Shown here piece after piece: positions 55,073 to 62,788 of a stretch of 64,000 nucleotides of DNA. The stretch is from assembly GCA_947492175.1 (NCBI GenBank), contig CANLMQ010000004.1:124001-188000 (forward strand), written 5' to 3'. Under the pieces are notes generated by a model. The model was not told the origin of the DNA. It searched no databases and worked only from the letters and a program-made list of their open reading frames with translations. The position numbers and the translations under genes were made by a program. The DNA comes from an uncultured Draconibacterium sp. Its GTDB lineage: Bacteria; Bacteroidota; Bacteroidia; Bacteroidales; Prolixibacteraceae. Each line of letters opens with the position of its first letter. The first letter of the stretch is position 1.

Positions 55073-56422
55073 TCATAATTTCATTTCCCAACCTTTCTCA
55101 TAATCTCTTGACCAATGCTTTTGGGCTGCTTTATCATTTAAAATATGCCCGTTTTCAGGATTAATTTCCAGCGAGCGCCCAACCCTCTGCGAAATATTTC
55201 CTAACTGAACAAGCAAGGTACTTTTATGTCCGGAATCAATGCCTGCATTCAGTTTTTCACCTTTTAAAATAGCATTAAAGAAATTCTGAAAGTGATAACC
55301 GTCTAGTATTTGAGTTGGATCTTGCCGGTTTCTTGCATCTACCTTAATATTATCTTTTACTTCTTTTACAATATTTCCCTTCAAATCGTAAACAGTATAA
55401 GCATTCGCAGTATCTAAATACAGACTTCCGTTTTCACCATAAAACATTGCCCCTCCTGATTTTCCATCCACAGGCATACCATTACAACTTCTACCTTCCC
55501 ATGTCATGGAAATCCCCTCAGCAAAATCAAAACTTATTACTTGAGTATCCGGTGTTTCCCAGTCATCGTTATACCGGTATCGTCCTCCATTTGAGCTTAC
55601 ACGAACAGGATAATCTACACCCAATCCCCATCTTAATAAATCAACCGTATGAGTTCCGTTATTTAATGCTTCTCCGGTCCCCCAATGCCAACGCCAATGC
55701 CAATTATAATGTACAATATTGTCTTTGTATGCAGCCCTTGGCGCAGGTCCCTGCCACAGATCCCAATCAAGCCAGTCTGGCACTGCTACTTCTTTCCCTA
55801 CTCCAATAGGGCCGCGATTATTAGTATACCAACATTTTCCGTAATATGCTTTTCCAATTACACCATTTTTGAGCTCCTCAATTCCTGCAATAATATTTGG
55901 CCACGACCTGCGCTGATTCCCCATTTGAATCACTTTCCCATATTTTTCGGCAGCATCTCTTAAAATTTCCCCTTCTCTGGGATTATGACTACAAGGCTTC
56001 TCTACATAAACATGCTTATCTGCCTGCATTGCCAGAAGCGAAGCAGGAGCATGCCAATGGTCAGGCATGGCAATTACCACCGCATCAATATCTTTTAATT
56101 CAAGCGATTTCCTAAAGTCACCAAATCCTTTTACTTTCAAATCCTGTTTCTCACTAACAGCTTTCATACATTTGTCAATGGCTCGTTTATCCACATCACA
56201 AACATGTGCAACTTCACTGTTTGGCTGGCTTGCAAAATTTTTAGCCAGAGCTGTTCCTCTTGAGTTAACGCCTATTACAGAAATCCTTATTTTTTCGTTT
56301 GAACCAACAATACGTCTGTAACTTTCTGCACTAAATCCCGGCAAAACCCCGGCAGCATAAACACCAGCAGCACCCAATGCCGATTTCTTTAAAAATGTTC
56401 TTCTTGAATTATTATCACTCAT
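55073..56422 (-). CDS. Tat-exported Gfo/Idh/MocA oxidoreductase, first gene of the LacI-controlled operon
   Basis: The start at 56422 (MSDNNSRRTFLKK) gives a textbook twin-arginine signal (SRRTFLK, hydrophobic core to about 30). Nucleotide loop RISVIGVNSRGTALAK (about 46-61), and VIAMPDHWHAPASLLAM with HVYVEKPCSHN (Glu141-Lys142-Pro143). The C-terminal part has tryptophan-rich VHYNWHWRWHWGTGEALNNG and HTVDLLRWGLG, seen in long secreted members of this family. It is expected to use NAD(P) on a sugar in the periplasm. Being first in the operon, 35 nt from the predicted transcription start, it is under direct control of the palindromic operator. Confidence 0.87.
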   Translation of the reverse strand: MSDNNSRRTFLKKSALGAAGVYAAGVLPGFSAESYRRIVGSNEKIRISVIGVNSRGTALAKNFASQPNSEVAHVCDVDKRAIDKCMKAVSEKQDLKVKGFGDFRKSLELKDIDAVVIAMPDHWHAPASLLAMQADKHVYVEKPCSHNPREGEILRDAAEKYGKVIQMGNQRRSWPNIIAGIEELKNGVIGKAYYGKCWYTNNRGPIGVGKEVAVPDWLDWDLWQGPAPRAAYKDNIVHYNWHWRWHWGTGEALNNGTHTVDLLRWGLGVDYPVRVSSNGGRYRYNDDWETPDTQVISFDFAEGISMTWEGRSCNGMPVDGKSGGAMFYGENGSLYLDTANAYTVYDLKGNIVKEVKDNIKVDARNRQDPTQILDGYHFQNFFNAILKGEKLNAGIDSGHKSTLLVQLGNISQRVGRSLEINPENGHILNDKAAQKHWSRDYEKGWEMKL

Positions 56423-56464
56423 AGTATTAATTTTTAAATGGAGACCTATCAAAAACAATCACAT

Positions 56465-56496
56465 CAAAACTATATAATTTGACAATATTACGCAAA
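56465..56496 (-). promoter_or_regulatory. Bacteroidota-type promoter of the ten-gene operon
   Basis: On the minus strand a TTTG -33 box (plus 56493-56496) and a TAGTTTTG -7 box (plus 56465-56472, matching TAnnTTTG exactly) are 20 bp apart, the usual spacing. Predicted start of transcription about 56458, giving a leader of about 35 nt before the ATG at 56422. Confidence 0.75.
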
Positions 56497-56505
56497 CGTT
56501 TGCGT
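56490..56505. promoter_or_regulatory. LacI-type operator overlapping the -33 box
   Basis: ACGCAAACGTTTGCGT is a perfect 16-bp palindrome with the central CG step typical of LacI/GalR operators. The operon's -33 TTTG is part of it, so a bound regulator would block the promoter. The divergent lacI-type gene starts 281 bp away. No second copy was found in the window. Confidence 0.85.
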
Positions 56506-56786
56506 TTAAAAATGAAAAATATTTCCCCTCCTGTTTCCCGACAACTACTTTTACGCAGCATAAACCCCACGAGTTGCCCAAAAATATCTACAAAAGCTAA
56601 TATTAAAGACTTATAGTACCACTCAAAAATATTATAAAACCATGGACCAATAGAATAAATAAAATTTAAGATTGATTAAAATACTTTCAGTTATATTTTT
56701 ATTAGCTTAAATATTTTATAAATAATTCAATATAAAGATGTACTTTTACACAATCGTTTTCGTATTATTTCTTTTTTAAATTCTCG
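56506..56786. other. Intergenic region between operator and lacI-type gene
   Basis: AT-rich, no gene. It must contain the promoter for the regulator; TACTTTTA at about 56738 is a weak -7 candidate on the plus strand. No second operator was seen. Confidence 0.3.
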
Positions 56787-57818
56787 ATGGAAAACAAACG
56801 TATTACAATAAAGGAATTAGCAAAAGTATTGCAGGTGTCTCCTTCCACAGTGTCGAGGGCTCTGAAAAATCACCATAGCATTGGCCCTGAAACCCGCAAG
56901 AAAGTTCAGAAACTGGCTTTAAAGCTGGGGTATTTCCCCAATTCCGTTGCATCTAACCTCAGAAGGCAAAAAACAAACCTGATTGGAGTTATCGTTCCTC
57001 GTATTGAAAGACACTTTCATTCTTATTCAATTAGTGGAATAGAGGAAGTAGCAAATAGTATGGGTTATTATGTTTCAATCTTTCAATCCAATAATTCCTA
57101 TGAAAAAGAGGTGGATAGTGTAAGAATGCTTCTTTCAAATAATGCTGATGGGGTTATTGCATGTTTGGCCCTTGAAACTAAAGAGGTTGAACATTTCAAT
57201 CAGTTAAAAAAGAATGATATACCTCTGGTATTTTATGATCGTGTTTGTGATGGAGTTGATTCAGGGAAGGTAATTATTAACGATTACGAAGCAGGATATA
57301 AAGCCTGTGACCATTTAATTTCTATTGGATGCAAAAAAATTGCCCATATAGCAGGTAATCAAAATTCGGGAATATTCAGGGCAAGACTTGAGGGATATAA
57401 GGCAGCACTAAAAAAGCATAATATTGATTTTGATGAATCGCTGGTTTTTTATGGCGATACTTTAAGTCATGAGGAAGGACTGGAGTTTGCCGATAAACTT
57501 TTAAAATTACCAACACGCCCCGATGGTTTGTTTTGTGCCAATGACAATACTGCAATTAGCGCTATTCAAACAGCTAAAAAACTACAAATAGATGTACCCA
57601 ACGAAATCGCAGTTGTTGGATTTAGTAACACACCGGCCTCAACAATTATTAGTCCGTCGTTAACAACCATCGACGACCACGCATTTGAAATGGGACAAGC
57701 TGCTGCCCGTCTATTAATTCGACAGATTGAAAATAACGACCAAAATGTAGTTGCTGAAACAATTGTCATAAAAAATGACCTTATTGTCCGGGAATCGACA
57801 GCAAGAAAAAAAAATTAG
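56787..57818 (+). CDS. LacI/GalR-family transcriptional regulator
   Basis: 343 residues. The N-terminal helix-turn-helix ITIKELAKVLQVSPSTVSRAL (about 6-26) and hinge helix region NSVASNLRR contact DNA. A periplasmic-binding-like effector domain (about 60-335) follows, with TNLIGVIVPRIERHFHS, GVIACLALET, VFYDRVCDGVDS and DGLFCANDNTAISAI. The divergent position next to the operator at 56490-56505 makes this operon the probable target, and repression relieved by a sugar-like ligand is the default expectation. It is the only long plus-strand gene in the window. A terminator hairpin overlaps its end in the opposite direction. Confidence 0.92.
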   Translation: MENKRITIKELAKVLQVSPSTVSRALKNHHSIGPETRKKVQKLALKLGYFPNSVASNLRRQKTNLIGVIVPRIERHFHSYSISGIEEVANSMGYYVSIFQSNNSYEKEVDSVRMLLSNNADGVIACLALETKEVEHFNQLKKNDIPLVFYDRVCDGVDSGKVIINDYEAGYKACDHLISIGCKKIAHIAGNQNSGIFRARLEGYKAALKKHNIDFDESLVFYGDTLSHEEGLEFADKLLKLPTRPDGLFCANDNTAISAIQTAKKLQIDVPNEIAVVGFSNTPASTIISPSLTTIDDHAFEMGQAAARLLIRQIENNDQNVVAETIVIKNDLIVRESTARKKN

Positions 57819-57859
57819 GATTGTAGATACTAAAATCTTATTAGCATCTACAACCCTAA
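57806..57859 (-). terminator. Rho-independent terminator of the GH92 operon
   Basis: TTAGG-a-TTGTAGAT pairs with ATCTACAA-c-CCTAA (57815-57859). On the minus strand the stem is followed by a run of nine T (plus-strand A-run 57806-57814). It lies about 115 bp past the GH92 stop, in the gap with the convergent regulator gene, and overlaps the end of that gene. Confidence 0.8.
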
Positions 57860-57973
57860 ATCTGAATACATAAAAAGCTCAATTACAATCCTCTATCCTC
57901 ACACTTAGAAAACAATCCCATTTTGAACCCAGTAGCCAACATCTCCACTCAAATCATTAGGCTAATTTACCGG

Positions 57974-60268
57974 CTATTCCTCTCCCGTCATCGAATAAGG
58001 ATAACTCTGCAGACTTATTCCCCGTTTTTTATTAGGACTATCTGACATCTTTAATTCAAGTTTTCCTCCATCCTGTATGGTTGAATGTCTTAGATAATTT
58101 TTATCATATGAACTCCCGTTTAATCTCACCCGGTCGATGTAGAAATTTTCTTGTCCATAATTATCCAATTCTACAATGAACTCATTCCCATTTTCCAACT
58201 GAAGAGTAATTTTCTGAAACAAGGGACTCCCCAAAACATACTGATCGGTACCCGGGCAAACCGGATAAAATCCTATGGCACTGAAAACATACCACGCAGA
58301 AGTCTGCCCATTATCCTCATCGCCACAATAGCCGTCGGGATACGGGGTATACAATTTATCCATCACCTGACGAACACGGCATTGGGTTTTCCAGGGTTCG
58401 CTGGTATAATTGTACAAATAAATCATGTGCTGAACAGGCTGGTTACCATGGGCATAATTTCCCATCCCGGCAACCTGCATTTCACGTATTTCGTGAATTA
58501 CGGTGCCGCCATAAAACCAGTCGTAATTGTAAATTGGAGGAGCAACAAATACCGAATCAAGCATTTCTACAAATTGCTGATCGCCCCCCATCAGGTTTTT
58601 CAGTCCTTCAATATCCTGAAAAACGCTCCACGAGTAATGCCAGGTAGATCCTTCGGTAAACGCGTAACTCCATCGGTACTGATTAAATGGCGCCTGAAAA
58701 CTACCATCTTCGTATCTTCCACGCATCAAATTTACTTCCGGATCGAACACGTTTTTATAGTTTCGTGCCCGCTCTCGGAAAAGGTCAATCTCGTCTTGCG
58801 GCTTTCCTAATTCCTGCGCCAACTTCGAAATACAGAAATCGGCATACGCGTATTCCAATGTCCGTGATGAAGTTTGTCCTATCTTTTCATCAAAAGGCAG
58901 ATACCCTAATTTATTGTACTGCTCTGCACCAAACCGGCCAACCGATCTGATGGTTTTGTGATTCTCTTTTGTGTTTTTTATAATTGCTTCATACAATAAT
59001 TCGATGTCGTAACCGCGAATTCCTTTTAGATATGAGTCAGCGATCAACGAGGCTGAGTTTGAACCAATCATGCAGTTGCGATGCCCGGGACTGGCCCATT
59101 CGGGCAGCCATCCACTTTCTTTGTATGTATTTACCAACCCCTGCATAATTTGTGAGTTTAATTCGGGGTACATCAATGTAAAGAAAGGGAATACAGCCCT
59201 GAATGTATCCCAAAAACCATTATCGGTAAACATGTAACCAGGCAGCACTTCCCCGTTGTAAGGACTGTAATGCACGACGTTATTGTTTTTATCGAACTCA
59301 TAAAACTTACGGGGGAAAAGCAAAGTACGGTACAGGCACGAATAAAATGTTTTTTGCTGTTCCTCCGTTCCGCCTTCAACCTTGATTCTGGAAAATTCTT
59401 TTTCCCAAACCAACTGCCCTTCCTTTTTTGTTTCAGCAAAAGTTTTATTCCCCACCTCGCGCTCTAAATTAAGCCCGGCCTGTTCCAAACTGATAAAAGA
59501 AGAGGCAACTTTAACGTTTATTTTCTCTCCGTTTTTTGTTTTGAAACCAACAACAGCTCCAACATGGAAACCTTCAGCTTCGTTTAACTCCTTTAGCACA
59601 CTGTCTTCCCATACTTTTGTATCAGAAAAATCTTTGTCGAAAACAGCTACAAAATAGTTTCTGAAATTATCGGGGACTCCCCCGTGATTATTCTGACAAT
59701 AGCCAATAATCTTGCGTTCTTCCGGTATTATTTTTACCATTGAACCACCATCAAAACCATCCAAAACGATCCACGAGTTTTCATGCTGCGGAAAGGTAAA
59801 TTGAAATTGAGCAGCACGATCGGTTGGAGTCACTTCGGCAGTTACGCCATAATCAGCCAGATAAACGCTGTAATAATGCGGTTTTGCAATTTCCGCTTTA
59901 TGCGAAAACCACGAAGCCCTTTCATCTTCTTTAAACTTCAGTTCACCAACAACCGGCATAAACGAAAATGCAGCATAATCGTTAATCCACGGGCTTGGCT
60001 GGTGGGTTTGTTTTATTCCCCGAATTTTATGAGCATCATACGTATAACAAAAGCCATCTCCCATTTTCCCGGTTTGCGGAGTCCAGAAATTCATCCCCCA
60101 CGGACGGGCAATTGCCGGGTATGTATTCCCGTTTGAAAGGTCACGCTCAGAATCGGTTCCCATCAAAGGATTTACCAAATCGGTTAAACGTGTAGTATTT
60201 GTGCATTCTTTTTCTGAAGTGCAACTCACAAGAAATAATAAGGAAAAAAGATAAACGATATTCTTCAT
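57974..60268 (-). CDS. GH92 alpha-mannosidase-type lipoprotein
   Basis: 764 residues with a lipoprotein signal (MKNIVYLFSLLFLVSC, Cys16). The N-terminal beta-sandwich begins DLVNPLMGTDS, the GH92 signature. Family-typical later motifs include VFPFFTLMYPEL, GWLPEWASPGHRNCMIGSNSAS, EGSTWHYSWSVFQDI and GYCGDEDNGQTSAWYVFSAIG (about 646-666), the last being the conserved catalytic and calcium-binding stretch. GH92 enzymes are Ca-dependent inverting exo-alpha-mannosidases that act on N-glycans, mannans or phosphomannose. The linkage preference is not readable here. It is last in a minus-strand unit after the GH2 and unknown lipoprotein genes and is followed by a terminator. Confidence 0.92.
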   Translation of the reverse strand: MKNIVYLFSLLFLVSCTSEKECTNTTRLTDLVNPLMGTDSERDLSNGNTYPAIARPWGMNFWTPQTGKMGDGFCYTYDAHKIRGIKQTHQPSPWINDYAAFSFMPVVGELKFKEDERASWFSHKAEIAKPHYYSVYLADYGVTAEVTPTDRAAQFQFTFPQHENSWIVLDGFDGGSMVKIIPEERKIIGYCQNNHGGVPDNFRNYFVAVFDKDFSDTKVWEDSVLKELNEAEGFHVGAVVGFKTKNGEKINVKVASSFISLEQAGLNLEREVGNKTFAETKKEGQLVWEKEFSRIKVEGGTEEQQKTFYSCLYRTLLFPRKFYEFDKNNNVVHYSPYNGEVLPGYMFTDNGFWDTFRAVFPFFTLMYPELNSQIMQGLVNTYKESGWLPEWASPGHRNCMIGSNSASLIADSYLKGIRGYDIELLYEAIIKNTKENHKTIRSVGRFGAEQYNKLGYLPFDEKIGQTSSRTLEYAYADFCISKLAQELGKPQDEIDLFRERARNYKNVFDPEVNLMRGRYEDGSFQAPFNQYRWSYAFTEGSTWHYSWSVFQDIEGLKNLMGGDQQFVEMLDSVFVAPPIYNYDWFYGGTVIHEIREMQVAGMGNYAHGNQPVQHMIYLYNYTSEPWKTQCRVRQVMDKLYTPYPDGYCGDEDNGQTSAWYVFSAIGFYPVCPGTDQYVLGSPLFQKITLQLENGNEFIVELDNYGQENFYIDRVRLNGSSYDKNYLRHSTIQDGGKLELKMSDSPNKKRGISLQSYPYSMTGEE

Positions 60269-60359
60269 CGGTATTAATTGTCAAAATTGGTTTGTTGGAT
60301 TCTCGCATCAGTTTTCGCCTTTAAAATGCATTTTAGCGAATACTAATGTGAGAGTTAAA

Positions 60360-62555
60360 TTATTTTACGCCGGTCAACATCTGCTTTTTCAAACCTTTGT
60401 AGTGCTGTTTTATTTTCGAATTGCTTGTCAAATCCCATATCGAAGCGTTATGTTCGCGCAACGCCAAAATGGAAACAATCCACCCTTGTGTCCAGCCACT
60501 TTCAATGGCCCAGGCTCCCCAACCAAGATCAGCATTTGAGCCCCAGTGTTCATACCGGCCAAAATCAAAAGCGCGCATCCAGCCTCCATTAATTTCAGGA
60601 TGCTTTTCAGAAACCACCTGTATACGGCATAAAAATTCGGCCAACTTGTCGACAGCCGCTTTTATTTTCGGGTCGTTAGTTACATAATAGGCTTCGTGCA
60701 ATCCTAAAAAAGCAAAGTTTGTGGTATACAAAAGGTCACTCACTTTGTCTCCGTTTTGGGCAATAAGCGGTGCCTCTGCTGTTCCATAGGCTTCATTACT
60801 TTGCGGAGGCGGGTATTTTCCTGTTTTCAGATCCCCCAATTCTTCGCGAATTGCACCGCAGGTATCCTGAAGTTTTAAAAGATCATCTACAATTGTGTAA
60901 AGCATTTCCCTGTTTCCCTGAGTATCTTTTACCCGTACCAACCAGGCAAGCGGCAGTAACATTCTGGCTTTTTCCTGCGCAATTCCATTTGTCCACTGCC
61001 ATCCTTCCGGATATTTATGCATGGTTTCTTTAATGGCTTTTTCGGTTCTTTCAAGGAATATTTGATCACCGGTTTTATGATAAGCCCACAACATACACGC
61101 CCAAACATAGGCTTCAAAATGTGGAGAATAGTACTTTGTATCTTTCTCGTAGTAATGCTTCCAACCATTTTTCTCAAAATCAGGAATATCGATGCGGCTG
61201 CCCCGAAAACCTGATTCCCCTGTTGTACGAAGAAGAGCAATCAGGGATTTCATTAACAGATTGTCCCAACGATCAGAGCCGGTGAGTGCCGACGTTGTTA
61301 AAGCACCAAGCAAAAACCGCGCATTGTCGTCGCCATAACTGGCCCGGTACCAGGCAAAATTGCTAATCCCCCAGGGAATTAACCCATAGGCTCCGTGAGT
61401 GGGATTACCGTATTCTCCTTTCATCGCATCCGATTCAAAAAGATAAAAATCCAGGATGTTTTCAGCAATTCTAGAATATTCCGGTTTTTTTAAGACATTT
61501 CCGGCACAGGCTAGCGCCATTGCAGTCTCTGCATTACAATCGCCACGCCTTACAATACCAATTGGCTGGCTGCCTTTTTCATCTATTCTCGAAAATACAC
61601 ATTCGAAAACACCGTTCTTTCCATCTCCCACAGGAAATGAAGCATCCCAATCAAGCATCCAGTTTCCCGAACCTTTCATTATTTCCAGAGTATCTTCCAG
61701 CGATTCGTGAACCAGCATTTTACTGCTAAAAAACCAGTCTGCTCCTTTTGCAATACTATTCATTTGGTATTGTGTTGGCAACTCTTCCGTTTTTTCAAAT
61801 GCAGCCTGAATCTCCGGTTTCCATTCGAGCCCAACAAACGAATTTTCGGACAGGACATATTCCAAAATAGAGTTCCAAACTCCGGCCCATGCTTTTTGAG
61901 GCGCGTAGCGCCCCCGAACCATATTACTCAGATTCGTTGTTGAAACCAAAACCGGATAACCCGGAAGTTCGAAGAGAACAGGTACCGTTTTTTCAGGCAA
62001 TCCATAAACTGCCTTATCAAATCCGGCAACTTTTGCTGCTACAATATAACTTTCCGAAATATTGGTTGGAATATAATGCAACCCGTTTATGCTCAACACA
62101 TCCAAACTGTCTGGCATTCCTCCAAAAAACGAAGAATTTACAACTGCCCGCTCCAGATCAGCTTTTACAGTTTTCCCCAATTCCACATCGGGTAAAAATG
62201 AAGGATACTCAAGATAAACCCTTAGTTTCTTTTCCCTCACAATTGAGAAAAACTCAGCAGAGAGCTCAGCCCTTTTTGCCGGATATTCATCAGCAAAAAT
62301 CATTAAAGCATCTCCGTTTGCGGCCTGCTTTGCTGCCTTCATTGGAGAATCATACAGTATTGTTTCTATTTGATTGTGTTTATCCAGAATTCGATACAGA
62401 TCATTCGATTGCTTTCCGGCCACATGCACAACGTTTACCGACTGCGTGCAAGCCACAGGTAATAATGCTATTAGTATTCCAACAAAAACTAATAAAATGC
62501 TTTTTATACTTAAACTATATGAAAAGAGTTCAATTTTATTCTTTTTGAATTGCAT
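60360..62555 (-). CDS. Large lipoprotein with (alpha/alpha)-toroid-like C-terminal region, function unknown
   Basis: The start at 62555 gives a lipoprotein-type signal ending LLPVACTQS (Cys at about 36); a longer frame to 62597 is less likely. Residues about 40-270 look like an alpha/beta domain (SVNVVHVAGKQSNDLYRIL, ALMIFADEYPAKRAEL, LPVLFELPGYPVLVSTTNL) with glutamine-amidotransferase-like or DUF-type topology. Residues about 290-730 are helical and toroid-like: GRRGDCNAETAMALACAGN-type stretches, YYSPHFEAYVWACMLWAYHKTGD, NPTHGAYGLIPWGISNFAWY, TTNFAFLGLHEAYYVT and NGGWMRAFDFGRYEHWGS. I do not recognise the family. It may be an exported glycosidase acting with GH92 and GH2, which flank it. 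Confidence 0.5.
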   Translation of the reverse strand: MQFKKNKIELFSYSLSIKSILLVFVGILIALLPVACTQSVNVVHVAGKQSNDLYRILDKHNQIETILYDSPMKAAKQAANGDALMIFADEYPAKRAELSAEFFSIVREKKLRVYLEYPSFLPDVELGKTVKADLERAVVNSSFFGGMPDSLDVLSINGLHYIPTNISESYIVAAKVAGFDKAVYGLPEKTVPVLFELPGYPVLVSTTNLSNMVRGRYAPQKAWAGVWNSILEYVLSENSFVGLEWKPEIQAAFEKTEELPTQYQMNSIAKGADWFFSSKMLVHESLEDTLEIMKGSGNWMLDWDASFPVGDGKNGVFECVFSRIDEKGSQPIGIVRRGDCNAETAMALACAGNVLKKPEYSRIAENILDFYLFESDAMKGEYGNPTHGAYGLIPWGISNFAWYRASYGDDNARFLLGALTTSALTGSDRWDNLLMKSLIALLRTTGESGFRGSRIDIPDFEKNGWKHYYEKDTKYYSPHFEAYVWACMLWAYHKTGDQIFLERTEKAIKETMHKYPEGWQWTNGIAQEKARMLLPLAWLVRVKDTQGNREMLYTIVDDLLKLQDTCGAIREELGDLKTGKYPPPQSNEAYGTAEAPLIAQNGDKVSDLLYTTNFAFLGLHEAYYVTNDPKIKAAVDKLAEFLCRIQVVSEKHPEINGGWMRAFDFGRYEHWGSNADLGWGAWAIESGWTQGWIVSILALREHNASIWDLTSNSKIKQHYKGLKKQMLTGVK

Positions 62556-62661
62556 AGGTTCTTTACGGTTTATGATGGTTCTTTCTAAACTCAACATTGA
62601 AATTTCTGAATTCTAAAAAACAAAAGATGTCTACACTGTAACTTAATTTTACCCCTCCAAC

Positions 62662-62703
62662 CTCCCCTAAAGGGGAGACTTAAAATTCCCTTCAAGGAAT
62701 TTT
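62662..62703. repeat. REP-like double hairpin element
   Basis: Two adjacent palindromes: CTCCCC-TAAA-GGGGAG (62662-62677) and AAAATTCC-CTTCAA-GGAATTTT (62682-62703). They sit in the 233-bp gap between the GH2 gene and the unknown lipoprotein gene. The first core resembles CTCTAAAGGAA of the element at 43573. The form suggests a dispersed intergenic repeat and could act as an mRNA-stabilising or attenuating structure. Confidence 0.6.
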
Positions 62704-62788
62704 GGGAGACGACATTATTACTTGCAAACAGTATCTTTTACTATTTTCAAATTCTCGCGAAAGACACCCTCTTAGATAATTTCAATTC

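Noticed and set aside
45084..56422. Reading the locus as glycosphingolipid degradation (GH123-like, fucosidase and ceramidase together)
   Set aside because: The ceramidase-like proteins lack the serine motif and C-terminal domain, and the aminotransferase, NagA and NagB context fits amino sugars better. It stays possible only as a weak alternative.
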